Source: an uncultured Alphaproteobacteria bacterium
Lineage (GTDB): Bacteria > Pseudomonadota > Alphaproteobacteria > Rs-D84
Assembly (NCBI GenBank): GCA_947054455.1
Contig: CAMRWN010000001.1
Span: 200,966-264,965 of the forward strand
DNA: 64,000 bases
Reading direction: 5' to 3'
The notes beneath the pieces are model-generated. The model had not been told where the DNA came from. It did not search any database and saw only the letters and a list, made by a program, of their open reading frames with translations. Position numbers and translations under genes: made by a program. Below, in pieces: positions 42,943-51,407 of this stretch; the first letter of the stretch is position 1; every line of letters starts with the position of its first letter.

Positions 42943-45204
42943 ATGAATTTATTGATTGTGGAATCTCCGTCAAAAGCGAAAACGATTGAAAAGTATCTGG
43001 GTGCTGGATGGCGCGTCATTGCGTCTGTCGGGCATGTGCGCGACCTGGTGCCGGAAAACGGCAGTGTCGACACGGAACACGATTTCGCAATGCGCTGGCA
43101 GATAATGCCGGGCAAGGAAAAGCAGCTGAAACTGATTACAGACGAGGTAAAAAAAGCAGACGCGGTTTATCTGGCGTCCGACCCTGACCGCGAGGGCGAG
43201 GCCATAGCCTGGCACATTCTGGACATTTTGAATTCAAAAAAACTGCTGGCCGGGAAAAAAGTATACCGCGTGGCGTTCCATGAAATAACGAAAAAGGCCG
43301 TTCTGGCCGCAATTGAAAACCCGCGTGAAATAGACGCAAACCTGGTTGACGCGTACCTGGTGCGGCGCGCGCTGGACTATCTGATAGGGTTTGGTATATC
43401 GCCGCTGCTGTGGCGGCGCAATCTGGGCAAGTCCGCCGGCCGCGTTCAGTCGGTCGCGGTAAAGCTGGTTGTTGACCGCGAACGCGAGATAGAAGCATTC
43501 CGTCCCGTCGAATACTGGTCCCTGGACGCGATGTGCGCGCGCGACGCCGAAGAATTCAAGGCCGGCCTGATTAAATTCGACGGCGAAAAAATCGAAAAAA
43601 TGACAATCGGGACCCAGGCGCGCATGAACGAAATCATGTCGCGACTGTCGGCGCCGTGCGCGGGTTCGGTCATACAGATTGAGAAAAAGAAAATATCGCG
43701 CCGCCCGGCCGCGCCGTTCACCACCAGCACCCTGCAACAGGAAGCCGCAAGAAAACTTTATTTCTCTTCCAAGCGGACGATGGGCGCGGCGCAAAAACTG
43801 TATGAACAGGGGCTGATAACATACATGCGAACCGATGCGACAAACCTGTCCGCGGACGCGGTTGCGCAGATACGCGGATACATCGGCGCGAAATACGGGG
43901 AAAAATTCCTGCCGAAGAATCCGAACGTCTATATAACAAAATCCAAGAACGCCCAGGAAGCGCACGAAGCCATACGCCCAACGCACTTTGACGGCGCGCC
44001 GGAAAAGCTGACCGGGGACGAAGCGAAACTGTTCGAACTGATATGGAAACGCACAATCGCGTGCCAGATGACCAACGCCGAATTTGACTCTGTCGCGGCG
44101 GACATTGAAACGGCCGACAAAAACGCGGTGTTCCACGCCGTCGGCACAACGCGAACGTTTGACGGATTTATGCGCGTATATACCGAGACGCGCGATGACG
44201 ACACGGATTCGACCGAATCAAAACTGCCATCATTGGCGGTCGGCGACGCGGTCGACATACGCGAATTCATCCCGCTGCAGCACTTTACACAACCGCCTGC
44301 ACGGTACACCGAAGCATCACTGGTCAAGAAACTGGAAGAACTGGGCATCGGGCGCCCGTCCACATACGCGGCGATTATGTCAACGATTGTCGACAGAAAA
44401 TATGTCGAGCAGGACAAGCAGCGCCGTTTTCACCCGACATCGGGCGGATGGGTCATCGCGTCGTATCTGGCGAAATATTTCCAGGAACTGGTCGATGTGA
44501 ATTTTACCGCCAAGACAGAAGACACGCTGGACGACGTATCAAACGGCAAGACAAAAAAGGTCGCCGCACTGGACGCGTTCTGGGGGCCGACAAAGTCAAT
44601 GATTGACGGCGCGCGCGAAATCAAGACCGCCGAAATTATCGACCACATAAACGAATTCATGCACGCCCACATGTTCGGCGACCAAGACGGCAAATGCCCC
44701 AAATGCGGTGGAAAACTGGGGATAAAATTGTCCAAGTTCGGCCCGTTTATCGGATGCGCGAACTATCCCGAATGCAATTATACACAGCGTCTGGGCGATG
44801 CAGACACACCGGCCGCGGCGGCGACCGGCGACGCCCCCCAGGCAAAACCCGGCGTGGTTGAACTGGGCGACGGGATATCGTTCCGTGTGGGCCGGTTTGG
44901 TCCCTATATAACCGACGGCGAAAAAAATGTCGCGGCAAAGCAGTATACCGCCGAAACCATAACACTGGATGCGGCGCGCGAACTGCTGGGGGGTGCCGGG
45001 AAAAAGGCGGAACCCGTTGAAATCGGTGAAAATCCCGCCACTGGAAAAATGATTTACTATTATCCGACCGGCCGGTATGGGGCCTACATCTCGTCGAACA
45101 AGGTAAATGTTTCGGTCAAGCAGCAGCCCACCCTGGACGAGGCGGCCGAACTGATTAACAACAAAAAACCGGCCGCGCGGCGCGGTTTTGCCAAGAAGAA
45201 ATAA
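42943..45204 (+). CDS. topA: DNA topoisomerase I
   Basis: Type IA topoisomerase of 753 residues. The TOPRIM domain is at the N terminus (MNLLIVESPSKAKTIEKYLG, later LASDPDREGEAIAWH). The active-site region GLITYMRTDATNLS (Tyr near residue 291) and RPTHFDG follow. A C-terminal four-Cys zinc finger is present (CPKCGGKLGIKLSKFGPFIGCANYPEC), then topoisomerase C-terminal repeats and a basic tail. The start at 42943 has AAAGGAAG. The stop overlaps the dnaG start by one base. Confidence 0.97.
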   Translation: MNLLIVESPSKAKTIEKYLGAGWRVIASVGHVRDLVPENGSVDTEHDFAMRWQIMPGKEKQLKLITDEVKKADAVYLASDPDREGEAIAWHILDILNSKKLLAGKKVYRVAFHEITKKAVLAAIENPREIDANLVDAYLVRRALDYLIGFGISPLLWRRNLGKSAGRVQSVAVKLVVDREREIEAFRPVEYWSLDAMCARDAEEFKAGLIKFDGEKIEKMTIGTQARMNEIMSRLSAPCAGSVIQIEKKKISRRPAAPFTTSTLQQEAARKLYFSSKRTMGAAQKLYEQGLITYMRTDATNLSADAVAQIRGYIGAKYGEKFLPKNPNVYITKSKNAQEAHEAIRPTHFDGAPEKLTGDEAKLFELIWKRTIACQMTNAEFDSVAADIETADKNAVFHAVGTTRTFDGFMRVYTETRDDDTDSTESKLPSLAVGDAVDIREFIPLQHFTQPPARYTEASLVKKLEELGIGRPSTYAAIMSTIVDRKYVEQDKQRRFHPTSGGWVIASYLAKYFQELVDVNFTAKTEDTLDDVSNGKTKKVAALDAFWGPTKSMIDGAREIKTAEIIDHINEFMHAHMFGDQDGKCPKCGGKLGIKLSKFGPFIGCANYPECNYTQRLGDADTPAAAATGDAPQAKPGVVELGDGISFRVGRFGPYITDGEKNVAAKQYTAETITLDAARELLGGAGKKAEPVEIGENPATGKMIYYYPTGRYGAYISSNKVNVSVKQQPTLDEAAELINNKKPAARRGFAKKK

Positions 45205-46829
45205 TGGCCCCGACAAAATACAGTTATTCAAACTTCACCGACGAGCTGCGTACGCGGCTTTCCATCGTCGACGTTGTCGGGCGGCGTGTTCCGCTGACGA
45301 AAAAGGGTCAGAACTATTGGGGTTGCTGTCCGTTTCATAATGAAAAGACCCCCAGTTTTTCCGTGAACGAGGAAAAGGGATTTTATCACTGCTTTGGCTG
45401 CGGGGAACACGGGGACATAATATCCTTTACAATGAAATCCAACAACATGGATTTCAAGGCCGCGATTGCGGAACTGGCCCAGACGGCCGGACTGAAACTG
45501 CCCGACTACAAACCAAAACCCGCCGCGCAAATCGCGCGCGAGGAATCGTACACCCAGATAATGGAGGCCGCGACAAAACTGTACCAGGCGCGCCTGTTCG
45601 ATGCCGACGGCGCGGCGGCGCTGGAATATATACGCGGTCGCGGATTTTCCGACGAGATGATAAAAAAATACCGCATCGGATACGCGCCGCGCGGTGGAAT
45701 CATCGCCGGCAGATTTGCAAACACCAAACAGGAAAACCTGTTGGCGACGGGCTTGTGCCGGCGGGGCGATTACGGGCTCTATGATTTCTTTCGCGACAAG
45801 CTGATGTTTCCAATCTTCAATACACAAGGCCAGGTGGTTGCATTTTCCGGACGCAGCATGGACGGTTCTGAACCAAAATACATCAACACCACCGACACAG
45901 AAATGTTTCACAAGCGCAGGACGGTTTTCGGACTGAACTTTGCGCGCGACGCGATATACCGCGCCGGTCGCAGCATCGTTGTCGAAGGACAGATTGACGC
46001 GATACGCATGCAGTCGAACGGATTCCCGGAAACGGTCGCGCCGCTGGGCACATCCCTGACCGAGGATCACGTGGCGCTGCTGTGCAAGTCCAACAGAAAC
46101 ATAACGTTTTGCTTTGACGGCGACGGCGCCGGCCAAAAGGCCGCTGCACGCGCGGCATCGCTGGTCATGCCGTTCCTGCGCGAAACGTCCGACGTGCGCT
46201 TTGCATTCGTCAGCGGCGGCAAAGACCCGGACGAGGTGTTAAAGTCCGGCGGTGCGTCCGCCATGCGCCGCATAATAGACGACGCGGTTGGAATAATAGA
46301 TTTCATGTGGAATCTGGCAAACAAAAGCTTTCTGGTTTCAACACCGGCCGGACGCACGCAGGCTGAAAAATTCCTGGCCAAGGAAATTGAAAAAATACAG
46401 GACGCGCAATTCAAATCCGAAATCACCAAGGAATATGATTCACGAAAATTCAACATGTGGCACAAATGGAAAAAATCCCCGCAAAAGACCGCGGCGCCTG
46501 TGCCGTCGGTCGACGACATAACGCGCAATACGCTGGTCTATATCACCGGTGCATATCCGGCGCTTGGCGAACGTTATGCCGAATTTCTGGGCGGGCTGGG
46601 GATATCTTTTGACGCAACAACCCCGGACATGAACATGGACGAGACGGCGGCCGAAAAATACATAGTGTCGCTGAAGCTGCAGAAATACATGGAAAAAATG
46701 CAGAACAAAAAGAAAGAAATTCTGGCCGCGATGCTGGCCGGCGACGCGGCGGCCGCCCAGCAAATGGCCCAGGTGGACGCCGAAATCGCGCGCGCACGCG
46801 AAAAGCTGGAAAAACTGATATCCATATAA
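45204..46829 (+). CDS. dnaG: DNA primase DnaG
   Basis: Primase of 541 residues. The CHC2 zinc finger is CPFHNEKTPSF...HCFGCGEHGD (residues about 42-66). The core holds KLMFPIFNTQGQVVAFSGRSMD and the TOPRIM motif VVEGQIDAIRM (more often VVEGYMDVI), with the metal-binding FCFDGDGAGQKAA. The helical C-terminal helicase-binding part is short and divergent. It is coupled to topA; the usual downstream rpoD is absent and a terminator follows. Confidence 0.95.
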   Translation: MAPTKYSYSNFTDELRTRLSIVDVVGRRVPLTKKGQNYWGCCPFHNEKTPSFSVNEEKGFYHCFGCGEHGDIISFTMKSNNMDFKAAIAELAQTAGLKLPDYKPKPAAQIAREESYTQIMEAATKLYQARLFDADGAAALEYIRGRGFSDEMIKKYRIGYAPRGGIIAGRFANTKQENLLATGLCRRGDYGLYDFFRDKLMFPIFNTQGQVVAFSGRSMDGSEPKYINTTDTEMFHKRRTVFGLNFARDAIYRAGRSIVVEGQIDAIRMQSNGFPETVAPLGTSLTEDHVALLCKSNRNITFCFDGDGAGQKAAARAASLVMPFLRETSDVRFAFVSGGKDPDEVLKSGGASAMRRIIDDAVGIIDFMWNLANKSFLVSTPAGRTQAEKFLAKEIEKIQDAQFKSEITKEYDSRKFNMWHKWKKSPQKTAAPVPSVDDITRNTLVYITGAYPALGERYAEFLGGLGISFDATTPDMNMDETAAEKYIVSLKLQKYMEKMQNKKKEILAAMLAGDAAAAQQMAQVDAEIARAREKLEKLISI

Positions 46830-46832
46830 ATG

Positions 46833-46863
46833 CAAAAATACCGGCAAACGCCGGTGTTTTTAT
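46833..46863. terminator. Terminator after dnaG
   Basis: ACCGG-CAAACG-CCGGT with A and T runs, between convergent dnaG and the HExxH gene; a one-base variant of the CCGGCAAATGCCGG family. Confidence 0.87.
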
Positions 46864-46864
46864 T

Positions 46865-47473
46865 CTATTTAAAACATTTCTTCAGCGCTTCCCCGGTATC
46901 GGACAGGTCGATGCGCTTGTTTCGAATTTCTTCGGCCGCCTTTATCTTCTGCTTTACCAGAATCAAATCCGGATGCGCCTGCAGTTGCGCGTTCAATTCG
47001 CCGATTGCGGCGTCCATTTCATCCGAACTGGCGGCAAAAACCGGCATTATCGAATTGGCGGCGGAATAAACGGCCGAACGCAGTTCGTCGGCATAATCGT
47101 CAATAACGGACAAATATGCACGGATATGTTCATCCTCGTGCGAGAGAACGGCATCATACGAACACGTATCCGGACTGTGCCGCATGTCGATGCGAACCAA
47201 AAAATCGCTGTATCCGACGGTCGCCTCGACCGATTTCAGCGCGATGCAAAAACCGTCCTCGACCGATGTGATGTCCGCGGTTATGTCATAATTGTCGACC
47301 ATCGTCGCAACCACGTTCCCATGCCATAAATCCATCGCCGTCAACGGCTGAACCACAGATTTCGTCCATCCGGGCGACACGATTTGAACCGCGGGATTCA
47401 TTTTGTACGACATGCATTCATCCGCCGCGGCCGGCGCCGCCAACAGCATAAAAAACACGCCTGCAAATTTCAT
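46865..47473 (-). CDS. Periplasmic protein with HExxH motif, T4SS-linked
   Basis: Secreted protein of 202 residues with a signal peptide (MKFAGVFFMLLAAPAAA). The middle contains SHEDEHIRAYLSVIDDY, an HExxH motif that could bind zinc, which suggests a metallopeptidase or remnant. The C-terminal third is helical (DLILVKQKIKAAEEIRNKR). It begins 5 bp after virB4 and so sits in the virB3-virB4 operon, implying a role in type IV secretion, perhaps local peptidoglycan or protein processing. No VirB family was recognised. It ends in a terminator. Confidence 0.55.
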   Translation of the reverse strand: MKFAGVFFMLLAAPAAADECMSYKMNPAVQIVSPGWTKSVVQPLTAMDLWHGNVVATMVDNYDITADITSVEDGFCIALKSVEATVGYSDFLVRIDMRHSPDTCSYDAVLSHEDEHIRAYLSVIDDYADELRSAVYSAANSIMPVFAASSDEMDAAIGELNAQLQAHPDLILVKQKIKAAEEIRNKRIDLSDTGEALKKCFK

Positions 47474-47478
47474 GATTC

Positions 47479-49890
47479 CTATACGCCCTGTTTCTTCAGG
47501 TATTCGGACACAAATCCGGTGCCGTACATTTTATACAGCTCTTCGGCCAGCAGCACGGATGAACGTCCCGATTCAAACAGCCGCAGCAGATTGCCCAGCC
47601 CGCCCAGTTCCGTGTTCAATATGACAGATTCCCCGGACACCGGCCGCGACAGCAGAACCGCGCGCTTTAGATTCGGATACGCCTTGCCCTGGATAAACGC
47701 CATTTCCAGCGGATTAAGGTTCCAGTGCGCGTAATCGGACGCATCGGCCGCGGGGTTGCGGAAAAACAGAACCGTCTGGGCCTGGCCGCGAACAACGTCG
47801 CCGATACCCAGCTTGTCCAGTACGTTGGCGCGCTGGAATGCGACCATGTATGCCTGGCGGTTTTTGCGTCCCTCCTGCAGGCCGGTTATGAAATTGTCGC
47901 GGAACATTTTGTTTTCCAGCATGGGCGCCGTTTCGTCAATCATAATCAGCGACGGATTTCCGCCAGACACCGTTATGTTGTTTATTCTGTGCAGAATGTA
48001 CGATATCACCGCCGGGGCCAGCGTCTGGTCCTGCAAGATGTCGGTGAAATCGAATGTCGTCAGGCGCGCCTGCAGGTCCAGTGTATCGGAATCTTCGTTG
48101 AAAATATCGCCGTACTGCAACGGGTCAACCCATTTTTTCAGTGCGCCGCGCATGTTGCCCGCGGACGAGAAACAGCTCTCCCACAGGTTTTTCAACATTC
48201 TGTCCCGCGTGGACAGATAATCGAAATTCACCGACACGGCGCGTGCAATCTCGTCTGCGGAAAAGACGTCGTTCTGGTCCGATATTATCGAAAACCAGCG
48301 CCGCAGAAATGCCCTGTTCTCGGCGGTGTCGGGCATCTTGAGCGGATTCAGACGCGTCTGGAAAGACGCCGCCATCGGGTCGCTGTCCTTTTCCTTGCCG
48401 TGCATGGTTATGTATTTGCCCCCCACCGCCAGGGTAAATATCTCGGCACCTTTGTTGCGGTCGAAAAAGAACGCCTTCAGCTTTTGATGACGCAGCGACT
48501 GTGCAATCAGAAAACTGAACAATGTTGTCTTGCCCCCGCCCGTTGGCCCGATTGTCAGCGTGTGCCCCACCGCCGCCGGTTTGTCCGAAACATGAAACTG
48601 GAACTGATAGGGCGTTCCCTGCGCGGTCGGGAATACAACCAGCGGCCCCGGCCCCCAGTCCGAATTTTCAACACCGCGCGGCTGGGTCGACATGGGAATG
48701 CTGACCGCCGCCGTCCGCGACAACAGTTTAAAGCTGCGCGGGAAAACATCAAATCCCGGAATCTGGGCGAACCATGAAACCTTTGACGCAAATGTCTCTA
48801 CAATCGGGGAAACGCCAAATCCCGCACTGATTTTCTTAAAATCGTCTATGTATTTGTTCAATTCTTCGGGCGTCGCGCCAAACAAAACAAACAGCGGGTA
48901 ATAATTGACCAGCGTCTGGTTCCCGGAAATGTTTTCATCCATGGCGTTCTGGGCGGCGGCAAGCTGCTCGACCGCGGATGTTTCTTTTTCGTCGGCGGTC
49001 GACTGGCGCTGGCGTATGGCCATTTCAACGTCGGACGCACCCATGATACGGAACCCGTTCATACAAATCATTTCGGTCTGGATTGTGGATACGGAATTAA
49101 AAAACTCTTCGTCCAGATAATCGGGCGACACGCGAAACGACAACATTGCGGCAAACGACTGGGTATCCCCGCTCTGATATCTGACCAGGCCGTCGCGCAT
49201 AAAGTCAACGTCGTCGACCGTTGTCAGTTCTGCAATACGCTGGTCGCACACGGCCGGCGCGGGCTTTGTAATCGGGGACAGTATGCGCCCGAAAAAGCGC
49301 GCCATGTTGTCGCGTGAATCGTTTTTCAGCACGCGCGGACGGTACGGCGCCAAAATGGATTCGATATAGTTTCCGTACTGGTTCAGCTTATCCCGGGCGC
49401 CGGCACCGGATACCGACAGCACGATGTAGTAATTGTTCAAAAATATGCGCAGCCCCTGGTCGCGCCATTTGTCATATATTTTTTGCAGAACCGGCTGGTG
49501 GAATTCCCAATGCTCGCTTTCCTGGGCGGAATCGCGAATCATGAAAAAGCGCATAACCACGCCGGAATCATGAATCTGGTTGAACAGCTGCGTGCGCAAA
49601 TCCAGGAATTTTTCACGCGTTGCTTCGTCCTGCATGCTGGTCTGGACGCCGTCGACACGATAAACCCGCACCAGCGACCCGTCGGTCAGTTCCATTGAAT
49701 TGTCGGAAAACACCGTTTTAAACGGCAGATACTGCGCATAATGCGTGTATCCGAAACCGGGGAATATGCGCCGTGTCAAAACGGGTATGTAAATCATCAG
49801 CATGATAAACACGAAAATCACCGCCATCACAACAATGGTCAGTGTTATCGGAAAACCGCCGCCGGCAAAATAATTAAAAAATCCGTTCAT
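47479..49890 (-). CDS. virB4: Type IV secretion ATPase VirB4
   Basis: AAA+ ATPase of 803 residues powering T4SS assembly. An N-terminal hydrophobic segment (ITLTIVVMAVIFVFIMLMIYI) is present, as in VirB3/VirB4-type membrane-bound forms. The CagE/TrbE-like N-domain covers about residues 60-420. The ATPase has Walker A GPTGGGKTTLFSF (near residue 455) and Walker B SLIMIDETAPML. Downstream LQEGRKNRQAYMVAFQRANV is family-typical. It abuts virB3. Confidence 0.94.
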   Translation of the reverse strand: MNGFFNYFAGGGFPITLTIVVMAVIFVFIMLMIYIPVLTRRIFPGFGYTHYAQYLPFKTVFSDNSMELTDGSLVRVYRVDGVQTSMQDEATREKFLDLRTQLFNQIHDSGVVMRFFMIRDSAQESEHWEFHQPVLQKIYDKWRDQGLRIFLNNYYIVLSVSGAGARDKLNQYGNYIESILAPYRPRVLKNDSRDNMARFFGRILSPITKPAPAVCDQRIAELTTVDDVDFMRDGLVRYQSGDTQSFAAMLSFRVSPDYLDEEFFNSVSTIQTEMICMNGFRIMGASDVEMAIRQRQSTADEKETSAVEQLAAAQNAMDENISGNQTLVNYYPLFVLFGATPEELNKYIDDFKKISAGFGVSPIVETFASKVSWFAQIPGFDVFPRSFKLLSRTAAVSIPMSTQPRGVENSDWGPGPLVVFPTAQGTPYQFQFHVSDKPAAVGHTLTIGPTGGGKTTLFSFLIAQSLRHQKLKAFFFDRNKGAEIFTLAVGGKYITMHGKEKDSDPMAASFQTRLNPLKMPDTAENRAFLRRWFSIISDQNDVFSADEIARAVSVNFDYLSTRDRMLKNLWESCFSSAGNMRGALKKWVDPLQYGDIFNEDSDTLDLQARLTTFDFTDILQDQTLAPAVISYILHRINNITVSGGNPSLIMIDETAPMLENKMFRDNFITGLQEGRKNRQAYMVAFQRANVLDKLGIGDVVRGQAQTVLFFRNPAADASDYAHWNLNPLEMAFIQGKAYPNLKRAVLLSRPVSGESVILNTELGGLGNLLRLFESGRSSVLLAEELYKMYGTGFVSEYLKKQGV

Positions 49891-50187
49891 TTACGCCACC
49901 AATTTGTCCGGTATCTTTTTTTTAAACAGCTGTATCTTGGCCGACACAATCTGCCCCAGCTGGGGGTCGCGTTTCGACACCGCCGCCAGCGCCATGTGAA
50001 CAAGGCCCACGGATATCAGAAAATACATCGGATTCACCCAGCTGTCGGGGCCGTATAAAAGCAGTCCCGCGACAAAAGCAATTATAAAAATCAAAAATTG
50101 AATCGCAAAGTTCATGACCGCCAAACCGTACGGCACATAAAATATGCGCGCTGGATTCGCCAAAGCTTTCAATACCTGCTGTTTCAT
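49891..50187 (-). CDS. virB3: Type IV secretion inner-membrane protein VirB3
   Basis: Protein of 98 residues with two TM helices (LAVMNFAIQFLIFIIAFVAGLLL and PMYFLISVGLVHMALAAV). A family-like C-terminal RDPQLGQIVSAKIQLFKKK follows; the R-D/E-P motif after the helices is typical for VirB3. It is the first gene of the virB3-virB4-HExxH set; its stop is immediately before the virB4 ATG. Other vir genes (virB6, B8-B11) are not in this window. Confidence 0.85.
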   Translation of the reverse strand: MKQQVLKALANPARIFYVPYGLAVMNFAIQFLIFIIAFVAGLLLYGPDSWVNPMYFLISVGLVHMALAAVSKRDPQLGQIVSAKIQLFKKKIPDKLVA

Positions 50188-50216
50188 CTTCTCTCCGGAT
50201 GTTAAGAATTATAACA

Positions 50217-50410
50217 ATTTCAACAGTTTTCAACAAGTATAAAAAGCCGTTGAAAAAAATTGTTGAATATGTTTAAAACAGACGCTCTTTTCAACCGTTA
50301 ATTATTTTACGCATTTTTCAACAATTTTGCAAAAAAGCCGGGAAATGCTGGAAAAAATTGTTAAAAAACTGTTAATAAAAAAACAATTCCGGTTTTCAAC
50401 AAAATCAACA
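50217..50410. repeat. Cluster of TTTTCAACA (DnaA-box-like) motifs, candidate origin or regulator array
   Basis: Within 194 bp there are three exact TTTTCAACA copies on the plus strand (50227, 50315, 50393). Near copies are ATTTCAACA (50217), TTTTCAACC (50288) and AAATCAACA (50402), plus two on the minus strand (TTTTCAACG at 50248-50256, TATTCAACA at 50261-50269). TTTTCAACA differs at two positions from TTATCCACA and at one from TTTTCCACA, which some bacteria use. The region between virB3 and rpmJ has no ORF and is AT-rich. Confidence 0.5.
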
Positions 50411-50446
50411 GGGCCTACAAAAACAACAAAAAATATTAATAAGTAT

Positions 50447-50474
50447 TTGATTTTTTACAAAAACCGTTTATAAT
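50447..50474 (+). promoter_or_regulatory. Probable rpmJ promoter
   Basis: TTGATT (50447-50452), 16 nt, TATAAT (50469-50474), with rpmJ starting 25 bp later. Confidence 0.7.
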
Positions 50475-50498
50475 GACCACGCAATAAAGGATTCAGAC

Positions 50499-50633
50499 AT
50501 GAAATTTTTAAGTTCTTTGAAGGCTTGGAAGAAGCGCGGCAATATCAAGCAGATTCGCCGTGGCAAGCAGATTATCCTGATTGATCCGGATAATCCGAAG
50601 TTCAAGGCCAAGCAGGGATTCAAGAAAAAATAA
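50499..50633 (+). CDS. rpmJ: 50S ribosomal protein L36
   Basis: Too short for the ORF track: 44 residues, MKFLSSLKAWKKRG...DNPKFKAKQGFKKK. The SSLKxxKKR start and the terminal NPKFKAKQG match alphaproteobacterial bL36 (consensus SSLKSLKxRD...NPRFKARQG). No zinc-binding cysteines are present, so it is of the zinc-free (C-) type. The AAAGGA site lies 9 nt upstream. It stands alone with its own promoter and terminator. Confidence 0.9.
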   Translation: MKFLSSLKAWKKRGNIKQIRRGKQIILIDPDNPKFKAKQGFKKK

Positions 50634-50667
50634 TCCCAATCGCGCAATGCGTGAAAATGGTTTCAAT

Positions 50668-50693
50668 CCCGCGTTTTTCGCGGGTGTTTTTTT
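50668..50693 (+). terminator. Intrinsic terminator after rpmJ
   Basis: CCCGCG-TTTTT-CGCGGG then GTTTTTTT. Confidence 0.88.
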
Positions 50694-50699
50694 ATTTGG

Positions 50700-51380
50700 T
50701 CAGAACAGGGGGAAATCGTTCATAAACGCTTCGCGCAGGGCGACGTCGACCTCGGCCCCGGACAGGCCTGCGCCGCGCAGGAATTCAATCTGGGGCGGGG
50801 TGGGGCGGTAAAGTGCGGCGCCGTGCGATGCGCTGTGGGGGACTGCGGAAATATACTGGGCCGGCGTGAATTCAATACGGGCGTCGGGGGCGCACAATGC
50901 TGAAAAACCTATGTCCGAAGTACAATCGGCGCAGTTCGGGTCAATCACCGCCGCGGCTGACAACTTGGATTTTGAAGCCACGCCTGCAATCAGTTTGCTT
51001 TTTATCAAAATGCCTGTTTCTGACGCCGCATGATGTCCGCGACATTCAAATGTCAAATCCGCGTCGTTTTGCATCATCACATGGCCGCGCAGTTCAGAAT
51101 TTTTCCCGGTGTTTTTGATAAAAATATTCAAAAAGGCCGGCTTTTTATTTTTTATTCGCGCGCTAAGAAACACCTGTTGACCGCCGGCGCTAATATCGAT
51201 ATTCAGTTCATTTTTACCGGCAATTTCGCCGACATATATTATATGTACCGGCAGGTCATATGTTTTATCAATCGCCCCCGGTCCCAGCGTCGACAGGTCT
51301 GGGCAATATGCGCCATCGCGGTAAACCAGCGTTTCGGCCGCAAAGGTTTTTATATTGAATTCTTCCCACATGTATGACAT
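50700..51380 (-). CDS. Stand-alone SufB/SufD-fold protein (mini SufD)
   Basis: Protein of 226 residues, about half the length of SufD. The C-terminal half matches the SufBD core: a beta-helix with DADLTFECRGHHAASETGILIKSKLIAGVASKSKL and DIGFSALCAPDARIEFTPAQYIS. Then come HSASHGAALYRPTPPQIEFLRGAGLSGAEVDVALREAFM, equivalent to the SufD SHGAT...FYLxSRGL...LVxxF end. No SufC or SufS is adjacent. It may act in iron-sulfur cluster assembly with partners elsewhere, or be a reduced SufD. The upstream TATAAT suggests a very short leader. Confidence 0.7.
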   Translation of the reverse strand: MSYMWEEFNIKTFAAETLVYRDGAYCPDLSTLGPGAIDKTYDLPVHIIYVGEIAGKNELNIDISAGGQQVFLSARIKNKKPAFLNIFIKNTGKNSELRGHVMMQNDADLTFECRGHHAASETGILIKSKLIAGVASKSKLSAAAVIDPNCADCTSDIGFSALCAPDARIEFTPAQYISAVPHSASHGAALYRPTPPQIEFLRGAGLSGAEVDVALREAFMNDFPLF

Positions 51381-51407
51381 ATTAAGCGCATTATAAAGGA
51401 TTTTGTC

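Noticed and set aside
45228-46136. 302-aa minus-strand ORF
   Set aside because: Antisense to dnaG, whose CHC2 and TOPRIM motifs are certain.
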